NCBI GenBank assembly: GCA_958510825.1
Contig: OY294049.1
Coordinates: forward strand, 33,198,774-33,262,773
Source of the DNA: Brachypterus glaber
Lineage: Eukaryota; Arthropoda; Insecta; Coleoptera; Kateretidae
DNA length: 64,000 nt
Direction: 5' to 3'
Part shown: piece by piece, positions 35,309-45,210 of the stretch
How the letters are laid out: every line of letters starts with the position of its first letter
How positions within the stretch are numbered: position 1 is the stretch's first letter
Translations under genes and position numbers: made by a program
The notes under the pieces: model-generated
What the model saw: the letters and a program-made list of their open reading frames with translations, nothing else
Databases searched by the model: none
Told to the model about the DNA's origin: nothing

Positions 35309-35549
35309 ACGGCTGTTATCTCGAAAACAGTACTAATTTAAAATTTTAATTTAAGGCTTAACTAGAAGATATGGAAGCCTCCAAAAAAGGTTTTGTAAAC
35401 TAGTATTTACTTAAAAACATTTTACTATTTTAAGTAATTCATAATGTAATGCTTCGAATTCAATGGTATATTCTCAACAGCTCTCATAATTTTTGGTATA
35501 AAGGATAAATAGATGTACAATTTTTATATTTTAAAATTTTACTTTTTAA

Positions 35550-35553
<4 letters not shown>

Positions 35554-35622
<69 letters not shown>
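35554..35622. repeat. (AT)n microsatellite in the core
   Basis: A run of about 68 bp of alternating AT. Around it, 35309-36042 shows only AT-rich sequence and no gene. Confidence 0.9.
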
Positions 35623-35627
<5 letters not shown>

Positions 35628-36042
35628 CGTAATATATAAAAATATTATTAAGTATATAAAATAAACATATAAACATACAAATCAATTAAAGTAATTTTTT
35701 ATTGAATTACTAAGTGCTTTATATAGAATCATGTAATATGCAATCATGTAATATACGTAAATTGTTTGCTGCTTTCAAACTCTATTTTTACATACATTTT
35801 AGAGTATATTCAGTATACAGTAGTTTAATCTTAAAAAATAAACGTTCAAATCAGTTATATCAATAGACTAAAAAATGTATTATTGTAACATATTTTTTAC
35901 TATTAATATTTAACATATCTTTCTAAATTAAGGGGCTGTTTTGACTGACAAAAAAGTTTTCAGATAAAGATCTTATAGCAAAAAAAAAGTTTAAAAATAT
36001 AGTAAAAATTTATTTTAAGGTAGGAGCGTATCCTTTCTCTTT

Positions 36043-36402
36043 TCACTTTTTAATAGGTATCTTAACAGAGGTAACAACCAAACAAAATGTATCAGTGCTT
36101 ATTCCTGGGCTTTTTGAGATCATACCCCAAATATCATTAAAAGTATCCTTTGATGCTTCTTGAAAACGAAGCCAACCCTCACTACGTTTAAAGTCCTTTG
36201 AGTAAAAGTTGAATCCAATTTGATCAGTAGGACTAACCTCCTCAGTTCCTTTTCTAATAATTTCATTAACTGCTTCTTTCATCCATAATACTGGTTCTTT
36301 GTCAGCTGGTACTGTTTTTATTTTAAATTATATTGTTCTATATTGAAGATTAAACTTTTTAACTTCCTTTGTAAAGTTTTTAATAATTTCAACCTTATCC
36401 AT
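36043..36402 (-). pseudogene. Broken N-terminal fragment of a polymerase-B element polyprotein
   Basis: An ATG at 36402 opens 24 codons to a TAA at 36328-36330. The same frame then stays open for 94 more codons and stops at 36043-36045. The second part has NEIIRKGTEEVSPTDQIGF, a central SKDF-R-x-x-x-GW block and a TSVKIP ending. I associate this with the conserved region just upstream of the DNA polymerase family B domain in arthropod Maverick-like elements. The polymerase domain itself is missing: the frame ends at the point where the family normally continues. In-frame stop plus 3' truncation make it non-functional, unless the first stop lies in an unrecognised intron. Confidence 0.5.
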
Positions 36403-36918
36403 TTTAAATATTTTTAATAACAGCAACAGTGAGTGACTGAGCAGAATAACTAGCTGAAATCTTCTCCTTTGCATATACTGGAAAAAAATATCAATTTTAT
36501 TGTGAATGCTACACAAAAAAAAGTTGAAATTTTTTAGATTTTTTGAATTTTATTTAATTTTTTTATAGTTTAAAAAAAAAATGGCAGCCTAAAACTAGAC
36601 CTATGGTATAAAATATATGTAGCTTAAAGCGTTATCTTGGTCACAAATTTTCCAGACAGCCAGTCAAATTTTTTTACTAAAGAAAGTCTTTCCTCGATGA
36701 AAGTAATAGTAATAAGAAGATGATAATAAACAGCATTTAAAAAAAAATTCACTAATGTTGTACTGTTAAAACACTAAATGTAATTTTTCGTCATTTTTTA
36801 TTTAACTAAAAATCAGTGTCGTTTTAAGGATTTAGGTTATAACCACAAATTATTCTTAATCCTATCTTAATATTATCTGAATTTTATCTTAATCTTATCT
36901 GAATTTTATTTAATAGCT

Positions 36919-36926
36919 TATAAAAA
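36919..36926 (+). promoter_or_regulatory. TATA-box candidate for the 246-aa ORF
   Basis: TATAAAAA lies 34-41 bases before the ATG at 36960, in the gap between divergent frames. Spacing would give a very short leader. Motif match only. Confidence 0.35.
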
Positions 36927-36959
36927 GCTTGATAGTTTTAGATCTCTCCAATTATAGTC

Positions 36960-37700
36960 ATGTCTCTTACATTCACCCTGTCAGGATATACAAGTCTTTT
37001 GTCACAAGAATATTACCCTCCAATAGAACTTGACCCTGATTATCAGTATTCCTTGGCACTGATTGGGTTTTATACGTACAACTCTATCCCTAATATTGAG
37101 GAGGGGAAAAACAATAAATTTTACTACACAGAAGTTGAAAACAATACTGATGAAAATAAAACAAAGAAAAAGAAGGAGCATATTATTTCTATACCAACGG
37201 GGGCTTACGAAGTAGCTCACATTGAAGAATATCTGCAAAAACAACTTTCTTCAACCGATTTGCAAAATAAAATCAGTTTAACCCCTAATAACAATACCCT
37301 AAAGTCCCAAAATGAGAGTATTTATGAAATAAACTTTAATCACACTGATAGTATAGGAAAATTACTTGGTTTTTCAGCAAGAGTTTTAGAACCTAATAAA
37401 CTACATGAATCAGATTTACCTGTAAATATTGTTAAAGTGGTAACAATTCGTATAGAATGTGATATTGTTTCAGGTTCATACTATAATAGCAAAACCTCAC
37501 ACACTTTGTACCAGTTTGCACCAGGAGTAGACCCAGGTTATAGTATAAATATAGAGCCTAGAAATCTTATTTATCTACCTGTTACAAATCAAAAACAAAT
37601 AAAAAAGATAACACTAAATATACTCGATCAAAACTCCAATTTGATAAATTTCCGTGGAGAAGAAATTGTAATATTATTGGAACTGAAAAAGCAAAAATAA
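36960..37700 (+). CDS. Virion-protein-like ORF of the 15-kb element, 246 aa
   Basis: The largest intact ORF in the window. It alternates beta-strand-like blocks: residues 31-46 SLALIGFYTYNSIPNI, NKFYY at 52-56, a lysine-rich insert (66-73), IPTGAYEVAHIEEYL at 78-92, NNNTLKS at 110-116, SIGKLLGFS at 131-139, ECDIVSGSYYN at 166-176, IEPRNLIYLPV at 198-208 and FRGEEIVILLELK near the end. This pattern matches a protein family I recall from many arthropod Maverick-like/adintovirus-like elements, where it sits beside the polymerase-B gene. A jelly-roll virion component is the likely role, but that is inference. It is divergent from the polymerase remnant and downstream of a TATA candidate. The intact frame suggests recent activity or selection. 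No signal peptide or transmembrane helix. Confidence 0.65.
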   Translation: MSLTFTLSGYTSLLSQEYYPPIELDPDYQYSLALIGFYTYNSIPNIEEGKNNKFYYTEVENNTDENKTKKKKEHIISIPTGAYEVAHIEEYLQKQLSSTDLQNKISLTPNNNTLKSQNESIYEINFNHTDSIGKLLGFSARVLEPNKLHESDLPVNIVKVVTIRIECDIVSGSYYNSKTSHTLYQFAPGVDPGYSINIEPRNLIYLPVTNQKQIKKITLNILDQNSNLINFRGEEIVILLELKKQK

Positions 37701-37861
37701 TGGGGCTTGTTTTATTCCTCAAATTTTACTCTTTAATTTTAAAACATAAATTTGTTGTAGGGGAATAGTTTAATTAAATCAAGCTTATCTTTGATAATTC
37801 TACGCTTTGCAATTTACTTTTTTAGTTCTTTTTCTGATTCATCCATCACGGGCCTAGACAT

Positions 37862-38150
37862 GTTTTTTAACAGATATAAACGGATATAAACGGGTTTTAA
37901 ACGGGTATATAAACGGGTATAAACTAGTCGACACAGGTATAAACGGGTATATAAACGGGTATAAACGGGTATATAAACGGATATAAACAGGTCGAAACAG
38001 GTATAAACGGGTATATGAACGGGTATAACCGGGTATATAAACGGATATAAACAGGTCGAAACAGGTATAAACGGGTATATGAACGGGTATAACCGGGTAT
38101 ATAAACGGGTATAAACAGGTCGAAACAGGTATAAACGGGTATATAACGGG
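37862..38150 (+). repeat. Minisatellite of GGTATAAACGGGTATATAAAC units
   Basis: Variants of ACGGGTATATAAACGGGTAT alternate with AAACAGGTCGAAACAGGTAT, with a higher-order period of about 66 bp near 37980-38110. A 128-codon minus-strand frame (37814-38200) rich in Tyr-Pro-Phe-Ile is a translation of this repeat and not a gene. Confidence 0.85.
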
Positions 38151-38949
38151 TTTTTAACTGATCTGATTGTTTTTAACTGATCTGAACTGATTGAAAACAT
38201 TTTAACATTGATAAATTATTATTAACAGTTACGCTTTTGGTGCACCTTATATTTATAGTTTGACATAATGTTAAATAGTTAAGGAAACATATTTTTGAAT
38301 CAAAAGCAAATAAAAAAAATGTTTTTTTCATTTTTTTGTATAAAGTTTTAAATTTGATATAAAAAGTTGAGATCTAAGTGCTTTATAAACTATAATGTAA
38401 GAAACAAAAATAATGTCAAAGGGATGCTCATGATTATCAATCTAGCCTATGCGTTCTATTATTCAAAACTCTACAGCTAACATCAAACGGACAGACTTAT
38501 TTTTTCATTAAAGACCCTTGTATCAAAGGATTTAGAAAGTCTAGTGGAGATTTTGGAAAATTATACAATATATACAAAAAAAAATAAGATTAAGATCCAA
38601 GTGGGTAAAAACACATAAAAAGTTTAAAAAATGGTTAAAATTCATTGGTTAGTGTAACACAAAGCATTGTTTTTTGTTTAATATTAAGAATTAAAATTAA
38701 ACCCATGTTTCTCATCTCAAACTTTAGGTAGAATTTTAGAAAAAAAAATGAAAAATGATGTGTGTAAAATGTGTGCAAATGTTTTTAAAATAACTTAAAA
38801 AATAAAATAAAATTGTAAATAAGAAAAAATCTTAAGAAAGCCTATTAAAATCCCATTTAAAAAAAAATAAAGTTAAAAGGGGTATTTAAAAAAATCGTAA
38901 AAATAGAAGGAAACATGTTATTGCAGTATTTAAAACTAATTTTATTATT

Positions 38950-39451
38950 AAACTAGATGAAACGTTGCAAGCACCCTGTCAAAACATCGGCACTATTGTA
39001 CACTAGAGCCATCTAGTTTGCAAATTTCAAACTAGGTGTTTTGTTTGATTTTAAAATCTGTATCTTTAAAACATTATATTCTAGCAAACTGTATATAACA
39101 TTTTTTATAGGGCTTAAAAAGATCTCTTATTTAAAATATATTTTTTTGAAATTGGGTAATAAATATGTGAGATATGCTAAAAAAACCTTTTACTACTTTA
39201 AACGCCAATATCTCGAAAACAATGCGTTTTAGGAAAACGTTGTTTATAACATTTTTTGACCAATTTAATTTTTTTTTTATAAAAGTGCTAAATTAACCAA
39301 ATACAATATTAATTGTCTTAATTATAAACAAAAAAAACGCTAAAAATAGGAGTTTTACCCTATTTTTACCCCTTACCCCCAATCGTTTACCCCCAAAATC
39401 TAATCAGCTCTTCGCAAGTCGATATCTTATGTAGAAATGGAGAGTTTACAC

Positions 39452-39493
<42 letters not shown>

Positions 39494-39640
39494 GGGCGCA
39501 AAAAATTTTTTTACTGATTTCGACTCAGAATGGTCTAAAACGTCGAGAAATGTGAAAAAAAAAACGTGGTCAAAGATTTTTTACTTTTCGGAGTAGATTT
39601 CAATACATCGGCACTCTTAGTAGCACTAAGTGCCGATGTA
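38950..39640 (+). mobile_element. 690-bp dispersed repeat inserted in the element core
   Basis: Starts AAACTAGATGAAACGTTGCA and ends in a hairpin ATCGGCACT..AGTGCCGAT. An inverted copy lies outside the element at 55601-56262. It contains an expanded (CAGA)n tract at 39454-39493 that is absent from the other copy. Frames within it (39041-39232) are not conserved as protein. Confidence 0.75.
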
Positions 39641-41629
39641 ATTGAAAAAAGTCCATTAAAAACAAATAACACTGGTCTGTGATGAAAACCAGCCTTAGAT
39701 GAGATTTTAATAGATTTTTATTAAATTAGAATCTGTCATACATTATTTTTTTTTTTACATGTTTTTATAATTTTTTTTATCAATCTCGACTACTGAACTC
39801 CTTTAGGATAAGCTATAAACCATATATCGTAGGATTACAAGCAAAGAGTCATAAAACATGACTGACCTACAAATTTTAATTTTAATTTTGTAATTATTAT
39901 TTTTTAAAAAATGAACTAATGCAAATTGGAATTAATAATGCTACATTTGTTAAATAAAAAATAAGTAGTTTGATCAACTAAATTGACTTTTGCTTGTAAG
40001 CCGATGATATCATTTAAAGAATTTTTTTTCAAATAAAAATCATGTCATGATATCTATTGCCCTGAAGTTAATTAATTTTAATGTTATTTTCTCTAAAAAC
40101 ACAACAAAGAAATAAAAAATGTAGGTTGGAACCGTTTTACCAAAAAACCTTTAATAAAAAAAAGCACTCTTTATATAAAAATACCGTGTAATAATAATTA
40201 TAATATTATTACATAAACTACTTTCCCAATCTGATTAGTTAAAAATAAACTATAAAGGGTGATTCACCTAAAATAAATTACTCGTTTTGTGACAAAACAA
40301 AACAACAAGCTACAGAAACATTTTTTACTAGCTTTTGAGAAACAAAGTCATTTTAATTATTATTAAAACATATATATATGTTATATATATATAATAGTAA
40401 AATATTTGTTATTTAATAAAAAATGCCTTATTTTAAATTATTTAATTTTTAATTTTATTATTAAAATGTATAATTTTAAAATATAACAAGAATTTATTTC
40501 ACCTCCATATACATTTTTAAAATGATTAAATATATTTTATGAATTTAAATATTCTTTAACTTGGATAAGAAAGAAAAATAAAAATGAGGACATTTTTAAG
40601 ATACGACTATCAAAAAGGCCAAAAAATATAATTACAGTATTTCAATTTAGGAGCTAGTTTATTTACTTGATACTTGCATATTTTTTACTAATATACGAGG
40701 GTAGCTAAATAATTAAAAAATCTTATTATGTATTGTATATAATTTAGATAAAAATAATTGCAACTCGATAACAAAAGCTAGTAGAAAACGTTTCTTTTCA
40801 ACCTAATACTTTTATGGTATAATAATGCCAACTTACCTGTTGAGTGGTGTATCAAGTTGTAAATGTAAATTCAAACTTATAAAACTGTAAATTATATTAT
40901 GACTACAAGACTTGTCTAAGCCTATCTCATATATGTTTGTGATTATATTTAATGTGCATAATAAATTATAAAAAAAAATCTAAAAATATTTCAGCCAATG
41001 AAATGATTGAAACTTTATTAAAAAGAGAAGACCTAAAACGATCATCTGGAGTTCTTTGAAAACAACAATGTAAGTTAATTTTTTTTTTCAAATAATTAAA
41101 CATAAGTTAAAATCATTTAAAAAAATTATTTAAATATTGAGGAAAAATTTTGTTGTAAAATTTATATTACAGATTCAAATAGAGAACAAAGCATTTTTTT
41201 TTGTAAAAACACTCTTGAGTCAAGGTAAAAAAGTATCAAAGTGTCACGTTTTTACAAAAAAACAATTGACTTAACAGTAAAATTTTGTAATAAGTAAAAT
41301 GACAGAAATAATATATTAGAAAATTAGGTTTTGATCAAGGAGGCTTGTCTGACTTGCAATCAAAACAAAAATTTTCAGTAATAACATTTTAAATAACACA
41401 TGAAGAAAATTAAAATAATCCTTAGAACAGTTTTTGAGAAAGTCGATTATTAAATTTAAATAACACGCAGAGAAATAAAATTATTAAATTTTAAATAAAT
41501 ATAATTAATAATTAATAAGATAAAATAACACAGAGAAATAAAATTATTAAATTATAAGTAAATATAATTAATAAAAATTATTTTATAATTTAGACTCAAA
41601 AGTCTGAGTAATGCTACGCATTCCATTAT
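39641..41629. other. Gene-poor right part of the core, with one exon-like segment
   Basis: About 2 kb of AT-rich sequence without a long frame. At 40995-41072 a segment lies between TATTTCAG and a downstream GTAAGTTAA, and in one frame reads NEMIETLLKREDLKRSSGVL then stop. Splice-like ends plus a protein-like frame may be a remnant 3' exon, but nothing upstream joins to it. 38200-38950 likewise holds only short protein-like scraps near 38480-38580. Confidence 0.25.
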
Positions 41630-43185
41630 ATACTATTTACAGTAAATGTTATATTACATTTTCCCCAGTAATTTAGGTAAGCTCTTAAATAATGCTTTTA
41701 ATAAATATTTTTTCTTGTATTAAAATGTATTAATTATTAGATCATAAATATATAATTAATAAAATAAAAATCACCGTTAAGGTATACCATTTTCTTAATT
41801 TATGAAACATTTTTCTGAGTGTATACTTTTTGCTAACTTTTGAAACAAGATAAAATATACAATTAGTTATAATATAAAAAGTCTAAACAAATATGCAATT
41901 TAATTGTACGGTGTATTAATAAATTAAGATAAATACACAAAGAAATAAAATTATATTATTATTAAAAAATTTTTTTCTTAGAACATTAATAATAAAATAC
42001 CGCTGGACACAGAAAAAAGTCTGTTTGAGAATACTGTTGCATATAACAATATTTTTGATTTAATAAATATTTTTCCGTGTGTATACTTTGTGCTAACTTT
42101 TGAAACAAGATAAAATGTGCAATTAGGTATAACACAGAAAAAGAAAATGTTATATAACAATATTTTCGATTTAAGAAACATTTCTCTGTGTGTAATTACA
42201 CTTTTTGCTTAATTGTTTCTTTAAGGTAATATTAATCCAAAATACTTTAATAGACTTTTATGTATGCAAACAAATATACAAATTTAATTCGGTATAATAC
42301 AGCTCTCCTGAAACTCAAAGGAAACAGAAACTGAAAAAAAAAATGTATTTTTTATTCTTTTTTTCTTCTTTTTAGGTATAGCAAAAAACACAATTAAATC
42401 GAAAAATTATCATTAGTTTAGTCTCGGGGGGGGGGTAAGGGTTAAGAAACATTTTTCTGTGTGTATACTGTTTGCTAACTTTTGAAACAAGACAAAATAT
42501 GTAATTAGGTTTAACACAGAAAAAACAAAATGTGATATAACAATATTTTTGATTTAAGAAACATTTTTCTGTGTGTATACTGTTTGCAAACTTATGAAAC
42601 AAGATAAAATCTGTAATTAGGTATAACACAAAAAATGTGATATATTTTTGATTTAAGAAACATTTCTCTGTGTGTAATTATACTTTTTGCTAACTTTTAA
42701 AACAAAATAATATCTGCAATTAGGTATAACATAGAAAAAACAAATGTGATATAACAATATTCTTGATTAAAAAAATACTTTTCTGTGTGTTATTATACTT
42801 TTTGATTAGTTTTGTATAATTTAGGCGCAATAGACAAACCACACTTAAAATATAACAACTCTTCCTAAAAATATGTATTTAAGCAAAAATTGGAAAAAGG
42901 CGTCAAACATTTTTATGTTTGTGATTATACTTTTTTTTTGCTATAGTTTTTAAAACAAATATGTAATTTGATTGTACCGTGGTATATAAAAATAAATATT
43001 TTTATATACGAATCACAATATTCTTGATTTAAGAAAACATTTTTTTCTGTGTATGCTAAACTATTTTGCGAACTTTTCTGCAAAATGTGTTTGAGAATAA
43101 TTTTTGTATTCATATGTAATAATTATTAAATTATAACTATTAAAATAAAATTATTTTTATTTAGTTAATATTTCAACAGAATTTG

Positions 43186-43188
<3 letters not shown>

Positions 43189-43250
<62 letters not shown>
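43189..43250. repeat. (TA)n microsatellite, right arm
   Basis: Mirror counterpart of 31611-31671, with almost the same length. Confidence 0.9.
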
Positions 43251-43255
<5 letters not shown>

Positions 43256-44350
43256 ATTTATAGATATTAAGTTTTACGAACCAATACGGAATCTTTCTTT
43301 AAAATTTTAGTCTAATTGCTATAATTATTGTGATAATGTATCTTTATATGATTCTAAACGTATTGTCTGCAGTTGGAAGGTCCGATCTATTAATAGGGGA
43401 GAGGCGGCTAATACCGTACGGAGTCTAATATTGTATTAAAAACACCACCACGTGAAGGTTTGTACCAGTCCCGAGAGAACTACGTGAGAGGCAGTATGTC
43501 GTCGATTTTCAGTGTTATTTTTATAAGACTACCAAATAAGCTGTAAGTACTATTATTTTTAATTAATAATATATGTTTTGTGTTTTTTTTTATTAAATTA
43601 TAATTTAAGATTATTGTATACAAGATATTTTAATCATATTTTTAATATGATTTTTCTTCGTTCCACATGTGACCTTGTGTAATACCGTACACAATGTATG
43701 GTATTATACGAATGTGTACGCTATTACCCGAAAGTGTGCGGTATTATACATTTTTTAAATATAAAATAATTGATTGTTGCAGCTGCCATCAAAAAGGAAG
43801 AAATTATGTTATTTTCCAACAAAGATGCTATTATACTTTCGTACGGAAATATACTTCATGTGTAATTTATTTTCGTCAATCTTAAAAGTTCAGATTTTTT
43901 AAATTTATTAACCAAATATATGTTCTTTAAAATTACATAAAAATACAAACAAAAATATTACCTCACATACCGCAGCATTAATTTTTGCTTAGGTGTACGG
44001 TAATACCCCACTCTCCCTAAACTGAACAAAATACAACTGCTGATATAATAATACTTTCCACTTTTTGAGAACTTTTTCTCAAAAACCATTTTTTTGTATT
44101 ATTTTTATAATTAGACTGGTGTCTTAAATGATGTTTTCAATAAATGTTTTTTGTTGTATTAAAATATATTAATAATTAACTTAATAAAATAAAAATAGCT
44201 TTTTTAATTAATTTAAGCTACCATACTCTTTTTCTAATTTACATGGCTTATTTTACATTAAAAAATAGGACTGGTCTCTTTTAGGCGAAACTTATCTCTC
44301 CCCCAACCACTAGTATTTATATCTTCAATGATTAAAATTTATATTTACAA

Positions 44351-44425
44351 CTGGCTTGTGGCTCAGTATGTATCGTGTTCGTTTATCAACCTGTAGGTCG
44401 TCGGTTCAATTCACCGCCATCGCGA
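44351..44425 (+). ncRNA. tRNA-like Pol III unit in the right arm
   Basis: TGGCTCAGTATG and GGTTCAATTC with tRNA-like spacing and a T-run at 44425-44432. Identical in layout to the left-arm unit at 30381-30455, so transcription would run outward from both arms. Stems are weak. Confidence 0.35.
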
Positions 44426-44664
44426 ATTTTTTTAAAAGTAATAATGTATAGGTTTCTTGAAAAACAAACCCCGGCGTTTGACACTTTACTTCCGAAATAG
44501 GGGCTTTACACATAGGGTTTGTATACTGTGACCCCAGGGGGTCTGCTTAATGGGTATAAATACTGTCTTTAGGACAGGGGGCTACGTATTGGATCTAAAC
44601 GCCAAAAAAGGGTACTAGAAAACTTAGGTACTAACAGCACTATGAAAACCAAAACAGCCGGAAA

Positions 44665-44802
44665 CCGCCATTTTGAATTTTTAAGTTTCCCGCAACAGGA
44701 AACCGCCATTTTGTGACGTCACCGGAAGCCGCCATTTTGTATTTTTAAATTTCCCGAAACAGGAAACCGCCATTTTGTGACGTCACCGGAAACCGCCATT
44801 TT
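44665..44802 (-). promoter_or_regulatory. Tip cluster of ATGGCGG and TGACGTCA motifs (right)
   Basis: CCGCCATTTT occurs at 44665, 44703, 44729, 44767 and 44793; TGACGTCA at 44714 and 44778. It mirrors the left tip, with one substitution in the block near 44725 (GGAAGCC against GGAAACC). Confidence 0.5.
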
Positions 44803-45210
44803 GTATTTTTAAATTTCCCCGCCAGTAGTTCAAATGTACCGATAATACAGATTGCACACTTACCGACAGTAGTTCAAATGTACCGAACTGTCTGGCACAA
44901 CCGACGCTATACCTACTAACATTTTCAAAGTTCCTTATTTTTTCACGCCCTACATTCGTATCCAAGAATTTTTGTCTAAGTCGTTTTTTGTCAATTTTGA
45001 GAAATTCGGAACTAAGCGCTGTGAAGACTATGACAACTTAAGAACCAATTATTTAATTTTTTTTTCTCACAGTTTTTAATTGCTTAACTTATGAGATCTG
45101 GTTTGTGCAAATATAGCTAATTATAACTACCTATTCTTGTCTGTCCTTACCGTGAGAAATAAAAACCGTAAATATTCACATAGATTGTTTTAGAAACACG
45201 AGAAATATAT

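Larger units (their letters stand above)
29889..44917. mobile_element. 15-kb Polinton/Maverick-like (adintovirus-like) element with giant inverted arms
   Basis: The outermost bases are AGTAGGTATAGCGTCGG at 29889 and their reverse complement ending at 44917. AG/CT termini, a total length of 15.03 kb and long inverted repeats fit the Polinton/Maverick class. The core carries three ORFs that each resemble proteins of arthropod elements with family B polymerases (34217-34645, 36043-36402, 36960-37700). Polymerase body, integrase, packaging ATPase and protease were not found, so this copy is non-autonomous. The 6-base flanks (CCCGAA left, AACATT right) do not match, so no target duplication is visible. 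A 690-bp foreign repeat (38950-39640) sits inside. The class assignment rests on structure plus recollection of ORF families. Confidence 0.7.
41630..44917 (-). repeat. Right inverted arm of the 15-kb element
   Basis: Inverted match to 29889-34030. It begins inside at TAATGCTACGCATTCC..TTTCCCCAGTAATTT, holds about one 262-bp unit (41848-42110) against five on the left, and carries about 200 bp (42110-42330) not seen in the left array. It lacks 62 bp near 43433. The outer 2.5 kb differs by only scattered substitutions. Confidence 0.9.

Noticed and set aside
37814..38200. 128-codon Tyr/Pro-rich frame
   Set aside because: It is a translation of the GGTATAAAC minisatellite; unit length changes are not multiples of three.
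39041..39232. Frames in the 690-bp repeat (also 55789-56037)
   Set aside because: The two copies do not conserve the same reading frame.
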